A DNA stretch of 64,000 nucleotides from Palsa-504 sp963844625 (GCA_963844625.1 CAWJPF010000035.1:310001-374000), one strand, 5' to 3'; shown: positions 1 through 9,035, counted from the stretch's first letter. Notes: generated from the letters alone by a model not told the origin. Made by a program: numbers and translations.

Positions 1-663
1 GGCGAGCCGGGACGCCTCGCGCACCGGCCGGAGGATGGCCCGTGTCATAGCCAGCCCCGCGCCCGCCAGCAGCACGAGTACCGCGCCCGCCGCGACCGCG
101 TAACCCGCCGCGACCCGCTCGGTGATCCGGCCGATACCGGCCAGTCCTGTCATGGCGACGAGCACGCCGCCGGGGCCGTGCCCTGTCCGTCCGCTGACCA
201 CGTACCTCACGTTGTCCGGCCCGTACACGTACAAGATGCGCTGCGGCTGATACCGGACCGCCTCCAGGATGACGCGCCAGCGCCCAGTGGCTCCGGTACC
301 TGGCACGGTGACCGGCCGCGACAGGTGTGCCGCCAGCCACGAGCCGTCGGCGGGGAGAGCCGGGCCGGCTGGGGTACCGGGAGCCGCGGGAGTCAGCGAC
401 TGCCCGCTCGCGCTCAGCAACTCCATGTCGCAGGCCCCAGGCGGCAACTGACCCGGGACCGGGTCAGAACCGGGTACGGCCACAAAGCCGTGGCTGAGCA
501 TGCTTCTCGCGCACGCCAGAAGGCCATCGTCAGCCTGCCGCATCAGGTAACCGCGGGTCGCCGATACCTCGGCCAGGCCGACCGCGACCGCCCCGATCGC
601 CGCCAGGCTCACGGCCAGGCACGCCAGCAGCACCCGCAGCGGGATCCGGATGCGCGCGCCCAT
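1..663 (-). CDS. Sensor histidine kinase, N-terminal part (runs off the left edge)
   Basis: The reading frame opens at an ATG at 663 and stays open for 221 codons to the window edge, so the C-terminal kinase domain is not visible. Residues 6-31 form a first membrane helix. Residues 32-184 are an extracytoplasmic region rich in Pro and Gly with two cysteines (51 and 79). Residues 185-206 form a second helix, followed by TRAILRPVREASRLA, which looks like the start of a HAMP linker. This layout is typical of actinobacterial two-component sensors. No response regulator is seen upstream, so the partner is probably beyond the left edge. The kinase assignment is inferred from topology and the HAMP-like stretch; an adenylate cyclase or chemoreceptor with the same front end is not excluded. 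Confidence 0.6.
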   Translation of the reverse strand, partial: MGARIRIPLRVLLACLAVSLAAIGAVAVGLAEVSATRGYLMRQADDGLLACARSMLSHGFVAVPGSDPVPGQLPPGACDMELLSASGQSLTPAAPGTPAGPALPADGSWLAAHLSRPVTVPGTGATGRWRVILEAVRYQPQRILYVYGPDNVRYVVSGRTGHGPGGVLVAMTGLAGIGRITERVAAGYAVAAGAVLVLLAGAGLAMTRAILRPVREASRLA

Positions 664-727
664 CACCCAGTCTCACCAGTCCTCGTCATGCTGGCGAGCC
701 CTGGACGCCGTACTCGGGGAGGGGTCC

Positions 728-1030
728 CTAAGACCCGTCGGCCCGGCGGGCCAGGCCCACCTTCGCGTTGGGGTGTTCCCGCCAGTGGCTCACGCCGGCC
801 GCCGCCGTACTCTTGGCCTGCTCCCACTTGAGCCTTGCGAGCTCGCTGGGCGGTGTCTCCAGCTCCCTGGCCCAGGTCCGGGTCGCGGCGGCCACGTGCG
901 CGCCGGCGATGCCCACCCCCACCAGCGCCACCACGGTACCGATCCCGATCAGGACCCCGCCGCTGATAAGGGGTCCGGACTGCAGCACAGGCCAATTCCC
1001 GCCTGACTGACTATCAGTGGCATTATCCAT
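728..1030 (-). CDS. Small single-pass membrane protein, unknown function
   Basis: A 100-residue protein with one hydrophobic, glycine-rich helix at about 21-47 (LISGGVLIGIGTVVALVGVGIAG) and a hydrophilic C-terminal tail carrying an amphipathic stretch (ELARLKWEQAKSTAAAGVSHW). I do not recognise a family. It lies 64 bp upstream of the sensor-kinase gene on the same strand, so the two may be cotranscribed and the protein may be an accessory of that signalling system. The 139 bp upstream (1031-1169) hold no other gene and probably its promoter. Confidence 0.5.
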   Translation of the reverse strand: MDNATDSQSGGNWPVLQSGPLISGGVLIGIGTVVALVGVGIAGAHVAAATRTWARELETPPSELARLKWEQAKSTAAAGVSHWREHPNAKVGLARRADGS

Positions 1031-1169
1031 TGCATCCGTCCCGGTGTTTGGCCGAAAAAGCCCGTGTCCACCACAAGGTTAACTCCAGGCGAAGCCGAGG
1101 GAATCGGCCACCCCCATATGCCACCGGAATCGCGCCCTGGCCTGGCTGCTGACACCGCCCTGACCGTCC

Positions 1170-2834
1170 TCAGAGCCCGTTTTCGGCAAGGATCTTCATC
1201 AGGTTGCGCTTGCGTTTCTGCTCCGTGCGCAACGCCGCGACGTACCGGTTGAACTGCTCGGTGCTGTCCAGGGCCTGATGGCAGGCGCGTGCGGAGAGCA
1301 GCAGGCTCGCTATCCGCCGGTAGGTAGGGTCGCCCGTCTCCTTCTTCAACGATCCGATCGCCCTGAGGTACAAGGCCAGCGCATCAGCTGGGCGGGTAGC
1401 GACCGAGGCGTCGGCTAGTCGCAGCCACTGATCGTCGCTCGCGGCGTCCTTCGCAGCGGCCCAGGCGGCATCCAGGTCCCCGTCGTCCAGCAGCGCGTCC
1501 AGCAGGACGGGACCGCCCCAGGCCCACGGGGCTCGGGCCCGCTGATGACGCTCGTCCGCACTCAGCAAGGCGAGCGCCTGCCCGCGCTCGGCGGGCCAGA
1601 CGCCGGCATCGGTCGCGGCACCCCGCAGCGCCTGATAGTTAGCCAGGGTCCGTTCGGCCTGAAAGCGGCTCCGGCGCAGGCTGACCACATCGCCAGCGCG
1701 GCCCGCGGCCGCGTAGCGGCCGGCCAGGTACTCCACGAGTTGCCGGTCCGGACGCGTCGCCTCGCGCAGGCCGCGCTCCGCCCAGCCAAGAGCCTCATCG
1801 CCGCGGCCGGCTTCATCGAGTTCGCTGGCGATACGAAGATGGTTCCGGCCGAGGTCGTCAAGCTCGGCGGCGATGATGGCGATGAGGGCGTCCACGTCCC
1901 CTTCGGCCCTAGCCACCGACTCCATCAGGTGCCTGGCCCGCAAGTCCTCCGGATGCTCCTCATAAGCGGCTCTTATCCGCTCGCGCACCGTAGCGATACC
2001 TTCATCGCCGAGCAGGTCGGCGTAGTCGCCGAGATCGGGTTCGAACCCGTGATCATCGTGCAGCAGCAGCCCGGCGAGGTAGTCGCCCAGCGAGACCGGT
2101 TCGGGTGGCGCGGCCTCGCAGGCCCGAAGGTGGGCCGCCAGCAGTTCGTGCGCGGCTTCGGCGACCGAGTCAGAAGAGTCGTCGACGGATGCGTAGGCGT
2201 CGGCGGCGAGGTCGGTCGCCTCGCGCGCGATCTCGATCGCGTCGGCCGCTCCGCCGGCCTGGATCAGGTCGTCAATCGCCACGGCGGCCTCGAGCACGCC
2301 GGCGGCGTAGCGGTAGGCCTCGTCGTATTCGACGTAGCCTCGGCGAGGTAGCGCGACCAGCTCCCTGACGGCACGCCGGACCGTTGCGGCGTCCAGGTTC
2401 ACGGACGCGGCCCGCAGCTCAAAGCGCCGGCGTAGATCCCGGTCCTCGTCCAGCAGCCCGGACAGCTCGGCGAGCAGTTCCTCCTTGGAGAGCGACTCGA
2501 GCCAGGAGTCGAGCATCTGCCGCCGGACCTGCGCGGTCTCGATATGCCGCGGCAGGTCCTCGCCCGTCTTCAGCACCGCCAGCCCGACCGCCACACAGTG
2601 CTTGCAGAAGAAACCGTCCCGGCCGTACGGGCACGTACAGTGCCCGCCGAGCCCGCCATCACCAAAGGTCAGGGAGACCGCGTACTCGCTGTGGCCGTAT
2701 ACGGTCGCAGTGATCTGCGTACTGGCGATCTCCAGGTCCGCTACCTCGCCGACATAATCCAGGCCACGCTCGAACGACCTGGTTCCGGCGGTTAGCTTGA
2801 TATCGGCTTCGGTAAATGCCGCGAACACTGCCAT
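1170..2834 (-). CDS. SWIM zinc-finger protein with helical repeat region
   Basis: A 554-residue cytoplasmic protein. Near the N-terminus it has a SWIM zinc-finger motif with Cys66, Cys68, Cys77 and His79 (CTCPYG...FFCKH), the CxC...CxH arrangement that binds DNA or protein partners. The rest is mostly alpha-helical and Ala/Leu/Asp-rich, resembling TPR-like repeats. Actinobacterial SWIM proteins of this shape are common, and no function is established that I can name. No strong ribosome binding site precedes the ATG at 2834. The gene stands alone, with its promoter probably in the 63 bp towards the fused ligase gene. Confidence 0.75.
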   Translation of the reverse strand: MAVFAAFTEADIKLTAGTRSFERGLDYVGEVADLEIASTQITATVYGHSEYAVSLTFGDGGLGGHCTCPYGRDGFFCKHCVAVGLAVLKTGEDLPRHIETAQVRRQMLDSWLESLSKEELLAELSGLLDEDRDLRRRFELRAASVNLDAATVRRAVRELVALPRRGYVEYDEAYRYAAGVLEAAVAIDDLIQAGGAADAIEIAREATDLAADAYASVDDSSDSVAEAAHELLAAHLRACEAAPPEPVSLGDYLAGLLLHDDHGFEPDLGDYADLLGDEGIATVRERIRAAYEEHPEDLRARHLMESVARAEGDVDALIAIIAAELDDLGRNHLRIASELDEAGRGDEALGWAERGLREATRPDRQLVEYLAGRYAAAGRAGDVVSLRRSRFQAERTLANYQALRGAATDAGVWPAERGQALALLSADERHQRARAPWAWGGPVLLDALLDDGDLDAAWAAAKDAASDDQWLRLADASVATRPADALALYLRAIGSLKKETGDPTYRRIASLLLSARACHQALDSTEQFNRYVAALRTEQKRKRNLMKILAENGL

Positions 2835-2897
2835 GCCACATTGAACACTAGGCGGCCGACATTTCGAGCCGGTCCGCTCCCCGACGGGAACGGGGTC

Positions 2898-5150
2898 CTA
2901 TTTCAGCGCGCCGCGGACGATCTTGCCGAGATGGTTGCGTGGCAATGCGGCCAGCTGGAACACCCGCTTGGGGCACTTGTATCCGGCCAGCTGGGTGCGG
3001 GCGTACGCGATCAGCTCCGCCTCGTCGAACCCGTGCCCGTCCCGGGTCACCACCCAGGCCGTCACCTGCTCGCCCCACCGGTCATCGGGAACGCCCGCCA
3101 CGGCCGCCTCCGCTACCGACGGGTACCCCTCGAGAGCGATCTCCACTTCGCGCGGGTAGACGTTCAGGCCGCCGGTGATGATCATTTCCTTGGTCCGGCC
3201 GCGGATCACCAGGTGCCCGGTGGCCGGGTCCACGGTCCCGATGTCGCCGGTGCGGAACCAGCCGTCCGCGGTGAAGGCGGCTTCGGTGGCCGCCTGGTCG
3301 TTCCAGTACCCTGCGAAAACCTGCGGTCCGCTGATCTGGATCTCGCCGTCCTCGCCGGGCGTCTGCGGGCTACCTTCGGGAGCCCAGATCCTGGCCAGCA
3401 CGCCCGGTAGCGGTATCCCCACCGTGTCGCCGCGGGGATCGTCGAGTGGATTGGAGACGTCGAGCCCGCTCTCGGTCGTGCCGTATCTGACCAGCGGCAG
3501 CCGTCCGAGCACGGCCGGCAGCCGCTCGGCCAGCGCCGGGCTCAGCGGGGCGGAGCCGCAGACGGCTAGGCGCACGCCGGTAAGAGATGCCACCTGAGCG
3601 TCAAGGAGCGCCTGGTAGATCGTCGGAACCGCGAACAGCGCGCTGGCCCGGTAGCCCGCGATCGTCCGGACCAGGTCGGCGGGGGTGAATTTGGAGCGGA
3701 TGTGCGTCGTGCCGCCCGCGATCAGCGCGGCGTGCAGGCCGCCCAGGCCGTGCTGGTGGAACAGCGGCAGCGCGTGCGCGAGCACGTCGTCCTCGTTCCA
3801 CCGCCAGGCCGCCATCACGGCCTGAATCGAGGCCGCCACCTGGCGGTGGGTCAGCGGCACGCCCTTCGGCCTGCCCGTCGTCCCCGACGTGTACGCGAGC
3901 AGCGCGATGTCGTCCGGCCGCGCTACGATCCCGACGTCCCGGCCCGGACCATCCGGTACCTCACCGACGTCCACCGTCAGCGCAGGCGCGGACCCCGGCC
4001 CCAGTCCGGCCAGCCGCCGCGCGGGCTCACGGTCGGCGAAGGCCAGCACCGCGCCGGAGTCGGCGACCAGGTGCCCGAGCTCGTGGGCCGTATAGCCGGG
4101 GTTGGCGAGTACTACGACGGCGCCCGCCTGGAGCGCGCCGAGGTAGCAGCGCACGAAGCCGATGCTTGCGCCGGCTGCTAGCAGCACCCGGTCACCGGGG
4201 TGTACCCGTCTCGCCAGCCAGGCCGCTATCCGGCCCGCCGCGTCGTCCAGCTCAGCGTGGGTGACCGGTTCGCCGTCGACCGTCACCGCGATCCGGCCGG
4301 GGATCCGGCCCGCCGTCGCGGCCGCCAGCTCGGGGATCGTCTGCTCGCCTAGTCCCGCGGCGTAACCCCGCACGTCAGCGAGGCCAGGCAGGTGCGTCTG
4401 CCAGCCCTTCAGGCTCCAGTCCCCATAGTCGGTCGGCATGGCTACCCGTAACTCAGCGACGCCCGGGGAGGCGCCGGTTACGCGCGCCCACGCCGACCGG
4501 TTGGCCGCGCGCTCGGCCCGCAGCCGGTCCATCAGGCCGCCGGCCGCCATGATCGTCTTGACGCCGGTACCCACTCCGCGCGCCGCGAGATCGGCGGCGA
4601 GCTGCGAGGCCAACCGTTCCGGATCCTCAGAAACATGGTTCACGAACCCCAGGGCCAGTGCCTCGGCCGCCTCGAGCCAGCGGCCGGTCAGCACCAGGTC
4701 CATGGCCGCGCCCCGGCCGATCAGGTCGGGCAGCAGCCAGGCGCCCACCGCGAGGTCCACGCCGGGCGGCCCGATCCAGCGCAGCCGGGCTCCCGGACTC
4801 GCGATCCGGAGATCGGACGCCGCCGCCAGCTGCGCGCCGCCGCCGACGGCCGCGCCGGTGAGCACGGCGACCACCGGCCCGGGCCTGGTGATCATGGTCT
4901 CGCAGCACTCGTAGATCAGGTCCGAGACCGCCGCGCGCTCGGTATCGGGCACGGTCAGGTCGGCCCCGGCACAGAACACCCGCGGATCAGCGCTACCAAG
5001 CAGTACCGGCACCTCGGGTTCGGCCGCCAGCGCGTCCCGCACCGCCCGGGCCAGGCTCACGTCGAGCGCGTTCCGCCGCTCCGGCCCGGCCAGGCGCAGC
5101 CAGCGGTAGCCGGCCGGACTGTTCTCAACCATCAGCTGAGGATGCGGCAT
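2898..5150 (-). CDS. Fused crotonase-like / acyl-CoA synthetase protein
   Basis: A 750-residue two-domain protein. Residues 1-235 are a crotonase fold (oxyanion-hole segment CAGADL at 60-65, GAAVGGGAQ at 99-107). Residues 270-750 are an AMP-forming acyl-CoA ligase: P-loop AYTSGTTGRPKG at 419-430, a YGTTESG motif, GYWND...GWFRTGD, the hinge GRTKEMIITGG and a C-terminal GKIVRGALK lysine. The ligase half resembles malonyl-CoA synthetase MatB. The two glutamates that catalyse hydration in enoyl-CoA hydratase appear replaced: Gln107 stands in the GGGxE position and Pro/Gly128-130 in the second. The domain may therefore do something other than hydration. I chose the ATG at 5150 because GGGAG lies 8 bases upstream; in-frame starts at 5177 and 5213 lack this. 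It is divergent from the hydroxylase genes and probably acts in the same carboxylate degradation route. Confidence 0.8.
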   Translation of the reverse strand: MPHPQLMVENSPAGYRWLRLAGPERRNALDVSLARAVRDALAAEPEVPVLLGSADPRVFCAGADLTVPDTERAAVSDLIYECCETMITRPGPVVAVLTGAAVGGGAQLAAASDLRIASPGARLRWIGPPGVDLAVGAWLLPDLIGRGAAMDLVLTGRWLEAAEALALGFVNHVSEDPERLASQLAADLAARGVGTGVKTIMAAGGLMDRLRAERAANRSAWARVTGASPGVAELRVAMPTDYGDWSLKGWQTHLPGLADVRGYAAGLGEQTIPELAAATAGRIPGRIAVTVDGEPVTHAELDDAAGRIAAWLARRVHPGDRVLLAAGASIGFVRCYLGALQAGAVVVLANPGYTAHELGHLVADSGAVLAFADREPARRLAGLGPGSAPALTVDVGEVPDGPGRDVGIVARPDDIALLAYTSGTTGRPKGVPLTHRQVAASIQAVMAAWRWNEDDVLAHALPLFHQHGLGGLHAALIAGGTTHIRSKFTPADLVRTIAGYRASALFAVPTIYQALLDAQVASLTGVRLAVCGSAPLSPALAERLPAVLGRLPLVRYGTTESGLDVSNPLDDPRGDTVGIPLPGVLARIWAPEGSPQTPGEDGEIQISGPQVFAGYWNDQAATEAAFTADGWFRTGDIGTVDPATGHLVIRGRTKEMIITGGLNVYPREVEIALEGYPSVAEAAVAGVPDDRWGEQVTAWVVTRDGHGFDEAELIAYARTQLAGYKCPKRVFQLAALPRNHLGKIVRGALK

Positions 5151-5175
5151 GCGGAGGGCTCCCAAAACGTCTGAC

Positions 5176-5191
5176 ATATGGTATACCAAAT
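5176..5191. promoter_or_regulatory. Predicted GntR/FadR-type operator in the divergent promoter
   Basis: The 10-bp core TGGTATACCA (5179-5188) is a perfect palindrome inside the semi-symmetric ATATGGTATACCAAAT. It matches the TGGTnnnACCA-like half-site pattern known for FadR-subfamily GntR regulators. It lies 26 bp upstream of the chosen start of the ligase fusion and about 50 bp upstream of the coxM-like start, in the only divergent promoter of this locus. A GntR/FCD protein is encoded at 11326-11958 in the same locus and is the obvious candidate ligand-responsive repressor. Confidence 0.6.
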
Positions 5192-5239
5192 GAACCGGAG
5201 TCAGCGGACCCACTAGTCCCGGCGGACCCGAGGAGCCAG

Positions 5240-6109
5240 GTGAAGCCAGCGCCGTTCGCCTACCACCGCGTGTACAGCGTGGCCGAGGCGGTCGCGCTGC
5301 TCGCCGAACTCGGTGACGAGGCGAAGATCCTGGCCGGAGGCCTGAGCCTGGTCCCGATGATGAACTTCCGGCTGGCCCGCCCCGCTGCGCTCATCGATGT
5401 GACCAGGATCGATGGCCTTCGCTACCTGCAGGCCAACCCGGACGGGCTGCGTATCGGCGCGCTGACCACCCACCGGACCGTCGAGACCTGCCATGACCTC
5501 ACGGTACTGGCCAGGTTCGGCGTGCTGCCCCGTTCGGCCCACTGGATCGGGCACTACCCGATCCGCAGCCGGGGCACGTTCGGCGGCAGCATCGCCCACG
5601 CTGACCCGTCGGCGGAGTGGTGCCTGCTGGCCGTGCTGCTCGGCGCGCGGGTCGTCCTCACCGGGCCGCACGGGCCGCGTACCGTCGCCGCCGCCAAATT
5701 CTTCGAGGGCTACTACAGCACGGCGGCCAGTCCCGACGAGATGATCACCGAGGTGTGGTTCCCCGAGCCCGCTCCGCGGGCCGTGCTTACCGAGTTTGCC
5801 CAGCGGCAGGGGGATTTCGCCATCGTGGCGGCCGCCGTGGACGCCGACATCAGGGACGGGGTCTGCCAGTCCGGCCGCGTGGTCCTGGGCGGTGTCGGCC
5901 CGTTGCCCGTCGAGGTGGACGCCGCGGTCCTGGCCGGGCAGCCGGCCAGCGAGCAGACCTGGCAGGCCATGGGGGAGCACGCCGCCTGCCAGGTCGACCC
6001 GCCGGAGGACACGCACGGCGACGCCGAGTTCCGGCGCAGGCTGACCGCCACCCTCGTGGCCCGCGCCCTCGCCGAGGCCAGCCGCCTCTCACTTCGGGAC
6101 CAGCCGTGA
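5240..6109 (+). CDS. Molybdenum hydroxylase FAD-binding (medium) subunit
   Basis: A 289-residue protein of the CoxM/xanthine dehydrogenase FAD-binding family, which passes electrons from the iron-sulfur subunit to FAD. The FAD pyrophosphate loop is visible as LAGGLSLVPMMNFRLARP (residues 31-48), and a second conserved stretch reads RSRGTFGGSIAHADPSAEW. The GTG start at 5240 is preceded by GAGGAG at 5230-5235. Its stop overlaps the start of the first large-subunit gene by 4 bp, so the genes are translationally coupled. Substrate cannot be told from this subunit. Confidence 0.9.
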   Translation: MKPAPFAYHRVYSVAEAVALLAELGDEAKILAGGLSLVPMMNFRLARPAALIDVTRIDGLRYLQANPDGLRIGALTTHRTVETCHDLTVLARFGVLPRSAHWIGHYPIRSRGTFGGSIAHADPSAEWCLLAVLLGARVVLTGPHGPRTVAAAKFFEGYYSTAASPDEMITEVWFPEPAPRAVLTEFAQRQGDFAIVAAAVDADIRDGVCQSGRVVLGGVGPLPVEVDAAVLAGQPASEQTWQAMGEHAACQVDPPEDTHGDAEFRRRLTATLVARALAEASRLSLRDQP

Positions 6110-8508
6110 GCACTCCCTACCACGGCCGCTGGGTCGGCGCGGCGGTGCCGCGGAAGGAAGACCGCCGGATGCTGCTGGGCCGGGGCCGGTTCGTGGCCGA
6201 CCTGACCCGGCCGGCCCTGCTGCACGCCGCGTTCGTCCGCAGCCCGCACGCCCATGCCCGCATCAACGCTATCGACGTCGCCGCCGCCCGTCAGTCCCCG
6301 GGCGTGCACGACATCCTGACCGCCGCCAGCCTCGGTGACCCGTACCTGCTCGCGCTGCTCGAGCGGGACGAGTTCGTCCCCACCCGGATGCCCATCCTGG
6401 CCGGCGAGAAGGTCCGCTTCGTCGGCGAGCCCGTGGCGGTGGTGATCGCGGACGACGCCTACCGGGCCGAAGACGCGACCGAACTCGTGGAGGTGGACTG
6501 GGAACCGCAGCCGGCCGTGGCCAGCATCGAGGACGCCACCGCGGCGCTAGCTCCGCGACTGCACGAGGAAGCCGCCGGCAACCGCCTCGTCGACCTGCTG
6601 ATGTTCGACGACGAGCGGCTGCCGGGGATCTTCGCGGGCGCCGCCCTCACCCTCAGCGCGACCTTCCAGAGCGCCCGGGTGGCGGCTCTGCCGCTAGAGG
6701 GACGCGCCTGCCTGGCCGAATGGGACGACCGCGACGACCAGCTCGTCGTGCACGCGTCCACTCAGGTCCCGCACCAGGTCAGGTCTGGGATCGCCCAGGC
6801 CCTGGGCCTGCCGGAACGGGCCATCAGGGTGATCGCCCCGGATGTCGGCGGCGGGTTCGGCCTGAAGTGCGTGGTCGGCCGGGAAGAGGTGGCGGTCGCG
6901 GCGGCCGCGCTGGCCCTGCGGCGGCCGGTGCGCTGGGCCGAGGACAGGCAGGAGAACCTGACCGCCGCGTTCCACGGCCACGAGCAGCATTACCAGGTAA
7001 AAGCCGCCTTCAGCCCGGACGGCAGGATCCTGGCCCTGGACGCGGAGATCGACTGTGACACCGGGGCGTACTCCGTGTTCCCGTTCACCTGCGCGGTCGA
7101 GCCGCTGATGGCCTCGACCGAACTGCCCGGGGTATACAAGGTGCCCGCCTACCGGGCCCGGAGCCGGGCCGTCGCCACCAACAAGGCGCCCGCCGCACCC
7201 TACCGCGGCGTGTCCCGGCCCCAGATCGTCCTGGTCATGGAGCGACTGATGGACAAGGCGGCCGAGGCGCTCGCGCTCGACCCGCTCGAGGTCCGCCGTC
7301 GCAACCTCATCGGCGCAGCCGATTTCCCCTACACCGGCGTCAACGGCATCACCTACGACGAGGGCAGCTACCGCGAGTCCCTCGACCTCGCCGAGAACCT
7401 GATCACGCAAAAAGCCTGGCCCGCCGAACGCGACCAGCTCCGCGAGCAAGGACTGAGGGCGGGCATCGGTTACGCGTGCTTCTCCGAACGCACCGCCTAC
7501 GGCACCCCGGCCATGTCCCAGCGCCGGATGCGGATGACGCCCGGCTACGACACGGCCATGGTGCGGATGGACCCGACCGGCGAGGTCATCGTCACCACCG
7601 GGACCTGCGGTCACGGCCAGGGGCACGAGACGACGTTCGCGCAGATCGTCGCGGACCGTCTCGGCGTCCACCCGGACCAGGTCCGGCTGCGTCAGGGCGA
7701 CACCGACCTGGTCTCCTACGGCTGGGGCACCTGGGGCAGCCGCTCGGTGGTCATCGGCGGCGGCGCGGCCGGCCGGGCCGCCGACATCGTGGCCGGCCAG
7801 CTCCGCAAGATCGCGGCCAGCCAGCTGGAGGCCAATCCGGCCGATGTGGAGCTCACCCAGGGCATCGCCCGCGTTCGCGGCGACGAGACCGCGGCCATCC
7901 CGATCGCCGAACTGGCCCGGCTGGCCCACTTCCAGGCGCACCGGCTTGACGACGACCTGCGGTACGGGCTGGAAGCCCGGGCGACGTTCGACCCTCCGGG
8001 CACCTTCTCCAACGCCTGTCACGTGGCCATGGTGGTGATCGACCCGGGCACCTGCGCGATCAGGCTGTACCGGTACCTGGTGGTCGAGGATTGCGGAGTC
8101 GTCATCAACCCCATGGTGGTGGACGGGCAGGTGCGCGGCGGCGTCACCCAGGGCGTGGCGGCCGCGCTGCTTGAGCGCGTCTGCTTTGACGCCGAAGGCC
8201 AGCCGGTCAGCACCACCCTGATGGACTACCTGGCGCCTACCGCGACCGAGATGTGCGCCGTGGACATCGTCCACCTGCAGACACCGTCGCGCTTCAGCGA
8301 GACGGGCGCCAAGGGGATGGGGGAGGGCGGCACGATCGGCGCGCCGGCCGCCGTCCTGGGCGCCATCAACGATGCGCTGTCCGACACCGCCGTCCGCTTC
8401 GATCACGTCCCGGTCCTGCCGCAGGACCTGAGCGCAGCCCTAAAGAAAACAGCTGTAACGAAAACAGCTGTAACGAAAACAGCCGCAAAGGGGGTGCATG
8501 CCGGATGA
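6106..8508 (+). CDS. Molybdenum hydroxylase large subunit 1 (molybdopterin-binding)
   Basis: An 800-residue CoxL/XdhB-type catalytic subunit starting at the GTG that overlaps the preceding stop. It has the N-terminal RMLLGRGRFVAD segment, the FVGEPVAVVIADD region, DVGGGFGLKC, and the catalytic Glu in KGMGEGG near residue 739. The active-site loop reads APYRGVSRP rather than the AYRCSFR loop of true form I carbon monoxide dehydrogenase, so it is an aldehyde- or N-heterocycle-hydroxylase-like member, not a CO oxidiser. The C-terminus ends in a lysine/threonine tail encoded by 15-bp repeats. It would pair with the medium and small subunits encoded on either side. Confidence 0.9.
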   Translation: MSTPYHGRWVGAAVPRKEDRRMLLGRGRFVADLTRPALLHAAFVRSPHAHARINAIDVAAARQSPGVHDILTAASLGDPYLLALLERDEFVPTRMPILAGEKVRFVGEPVAVVIADDAYRAEDATELVEVDWEPQPAVASIEDATAALAPRLHEEAAGNRLVDLLMFDDERLPGIFAGAALTLSATFQSARVAALPLEGRACLAEWDDRDDQLVVHASTQVPHQVRSGIAQALGLPERAIRVIAPDVGGGFGLKCVVGREEVAVAAAALALRRPVRWAEDRQENLTAAFHGHEQHYQVKAAFSPDGRILALDAEIDCDTGAYSVFPFTCAVEPLMASTELPGVYKVPAYRARSRAVATNKAPAAPYRGVSRPQIVLVMERLMDKAAEALALDPLEVRRRNLIGAADFPYTGVNGITYDEGSYRESLDLAENLITQKAWPAERDQLREQGLRAGIGYACFSERTAYGTPAMSQRRMRMTPGYDTAMVRMDPTGEVIVTTGTCGHGQGHETTFAQIVADRLGVHPDQVRLRQGDTDLVSYGWGTWGSRSVVIGGGAAGRAADIVAGQLRKIAASQLEANPADVELTQGIARVRGDETAAIPIAELARLAHFQAHRLDDDLRYGLEARATFDPPGTFSNACHVAMVVIDPGTCAIRLYRYLVVEDCGVVINPMVVDGQVRGGVTQGVAAALLERVCFDAEGQPVSTTLMDYLAPTATEMCAVDIVHLQTPSRFSETGAKGMGEGGTIGAPAAVLGAINDALSDTAVRFDHVPVLPQDLSAALKKTAVTKTAVTKTAAKGVHAG
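8445..8489 (+). repeat. 15-bp tandem repeat at the 3' end of large subunit 1
   Basis: Two exact copies of GAAAACAGCTGTAAC (8445-8459, 8460-8474) and a third diverged copy (8475-8489) encode the tail KTAVTKTAVTKTAAK. The unit is five codons, so copy-number change keeps the frame. The run ends just before the ribosome binding site of the next gene, so its length also sets the spacing there. Confidence 0.9.
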
Positions 8509-9035
8509 AGGACATGCACACCGTCAGCCTCAAGGTCAATGGCCGCGACCACCAACTCGTCGTCGAGGCGCGCCGCACGCTGGCCGACATGCTCCGTCAT
8601 GACCTCGGCTATACCGGCACGCATCTGGGCTGCGAGCACGGCATCTGCGGCGCGTGCACGGTCATCCTGGACGACGCGCCGGTCCGGGCCTGCCTGGTCT
8701 TCGGCGTGCAGGCCGACGGCACCGAGGTGCGCACGGTGGAAGGGCTGGCCGCCGGGGAGCAGCTCTCTGACCTGCAGCAGTCGTTCAGCGATCACCACGC
8801 GCTGCAGTGCGGCTTCTGCACCCCCGGCTTCCTCATGCTCGCCGAGGCCTACCTCGCCGAGCCCGACGGCGAACCGGGCCCGCTCACCGGGGAACAGGCC
8901 CGCGAGCTCGTCGCGTCCAACCTGTGCCGGTGCACCGGCTACCAGGGCATCGTCGAGGCGATCCGCGCCACCGCCGAAGCCCGCGCCCGCGGCAGGCCAG
9001 CAAACGGCGAACCGGCAAACGGCGAACCGGCATGA
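8505..9035 (+). CDS. Molybdenum hydroxylase [2Fe-2S] small subunit
   Basis: A 176-residue CoxS-type iron-sulfur subunit. The plant-ferredoxin-like N-terminal domain has Cys43, Cys48, Cys51 and Cys63 (CEHGICGAC...AC). The C-terminal helical domain has Cys102/Cys105 (QCGFCTPG) and Cys141/Cys143 (NLCRCTGYQ), which together bind two [2Fe-2S] clusters. The ATG at 8505 overlaps the preceding TGA and follows a GGGGGTG stretch. The C-terminal tail (ANGEPANGEPA) is repetitive and extends beyond the usual end of the family. It is the only small subunit for two large subunits in this operon. Confidence 0.92.
   Translation: MKDMHTVSLKVNGRDHQLVVEARRTLADMLRHDLGYTGTHLGCEHGICGACTVILDDAPVRACLVFGVQADGTEVRTVEGLAAGEQLSDLQQSFSDHHALQCGFCTPGFLMLAEAYLAEPDGEPGPLTGEQARELVASNLCRCTGYQGIVEAIRATAEARARGRPANGEPANGEPA
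9000..9029 (+). repeat. 15-bp tandem repeat at the 3' end of the small-subunit gene
   Basis: Two exact adjacent copies of GCAAACGGCGAACCG (9000-9014, 9015-9029) encode ANGEP twice, directly before the 4-bp overlap with the second large-subunit gene. Like the repeat in the upstream gene, the unit is five codons and lies in a dispensable C-terminal tail. Confidence 0.9.

Noticed and set aside
5150..5213. Upstream in-frame starts for the crotonase-ligase fusion
   Set aside because: They lack ribosome sites and would place the predicted operator inside the coding sequence; the ATG at 5150 has GGGAG.
6694..8406. Long open frames opposite the hydroxylase large-subunit genes (also 8939-10885 and 56963-58540)
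   Set aside because: They lie antisense to clear enzymes, have no family features and reflect the high GC at third codon positions.
6106..8508. Form I carbon monoxide dehydrogenase large subunit
   Set aside because: The active-site loop is APYRGVSRP, not AYRCSFR, so CO oxidation is not supported.
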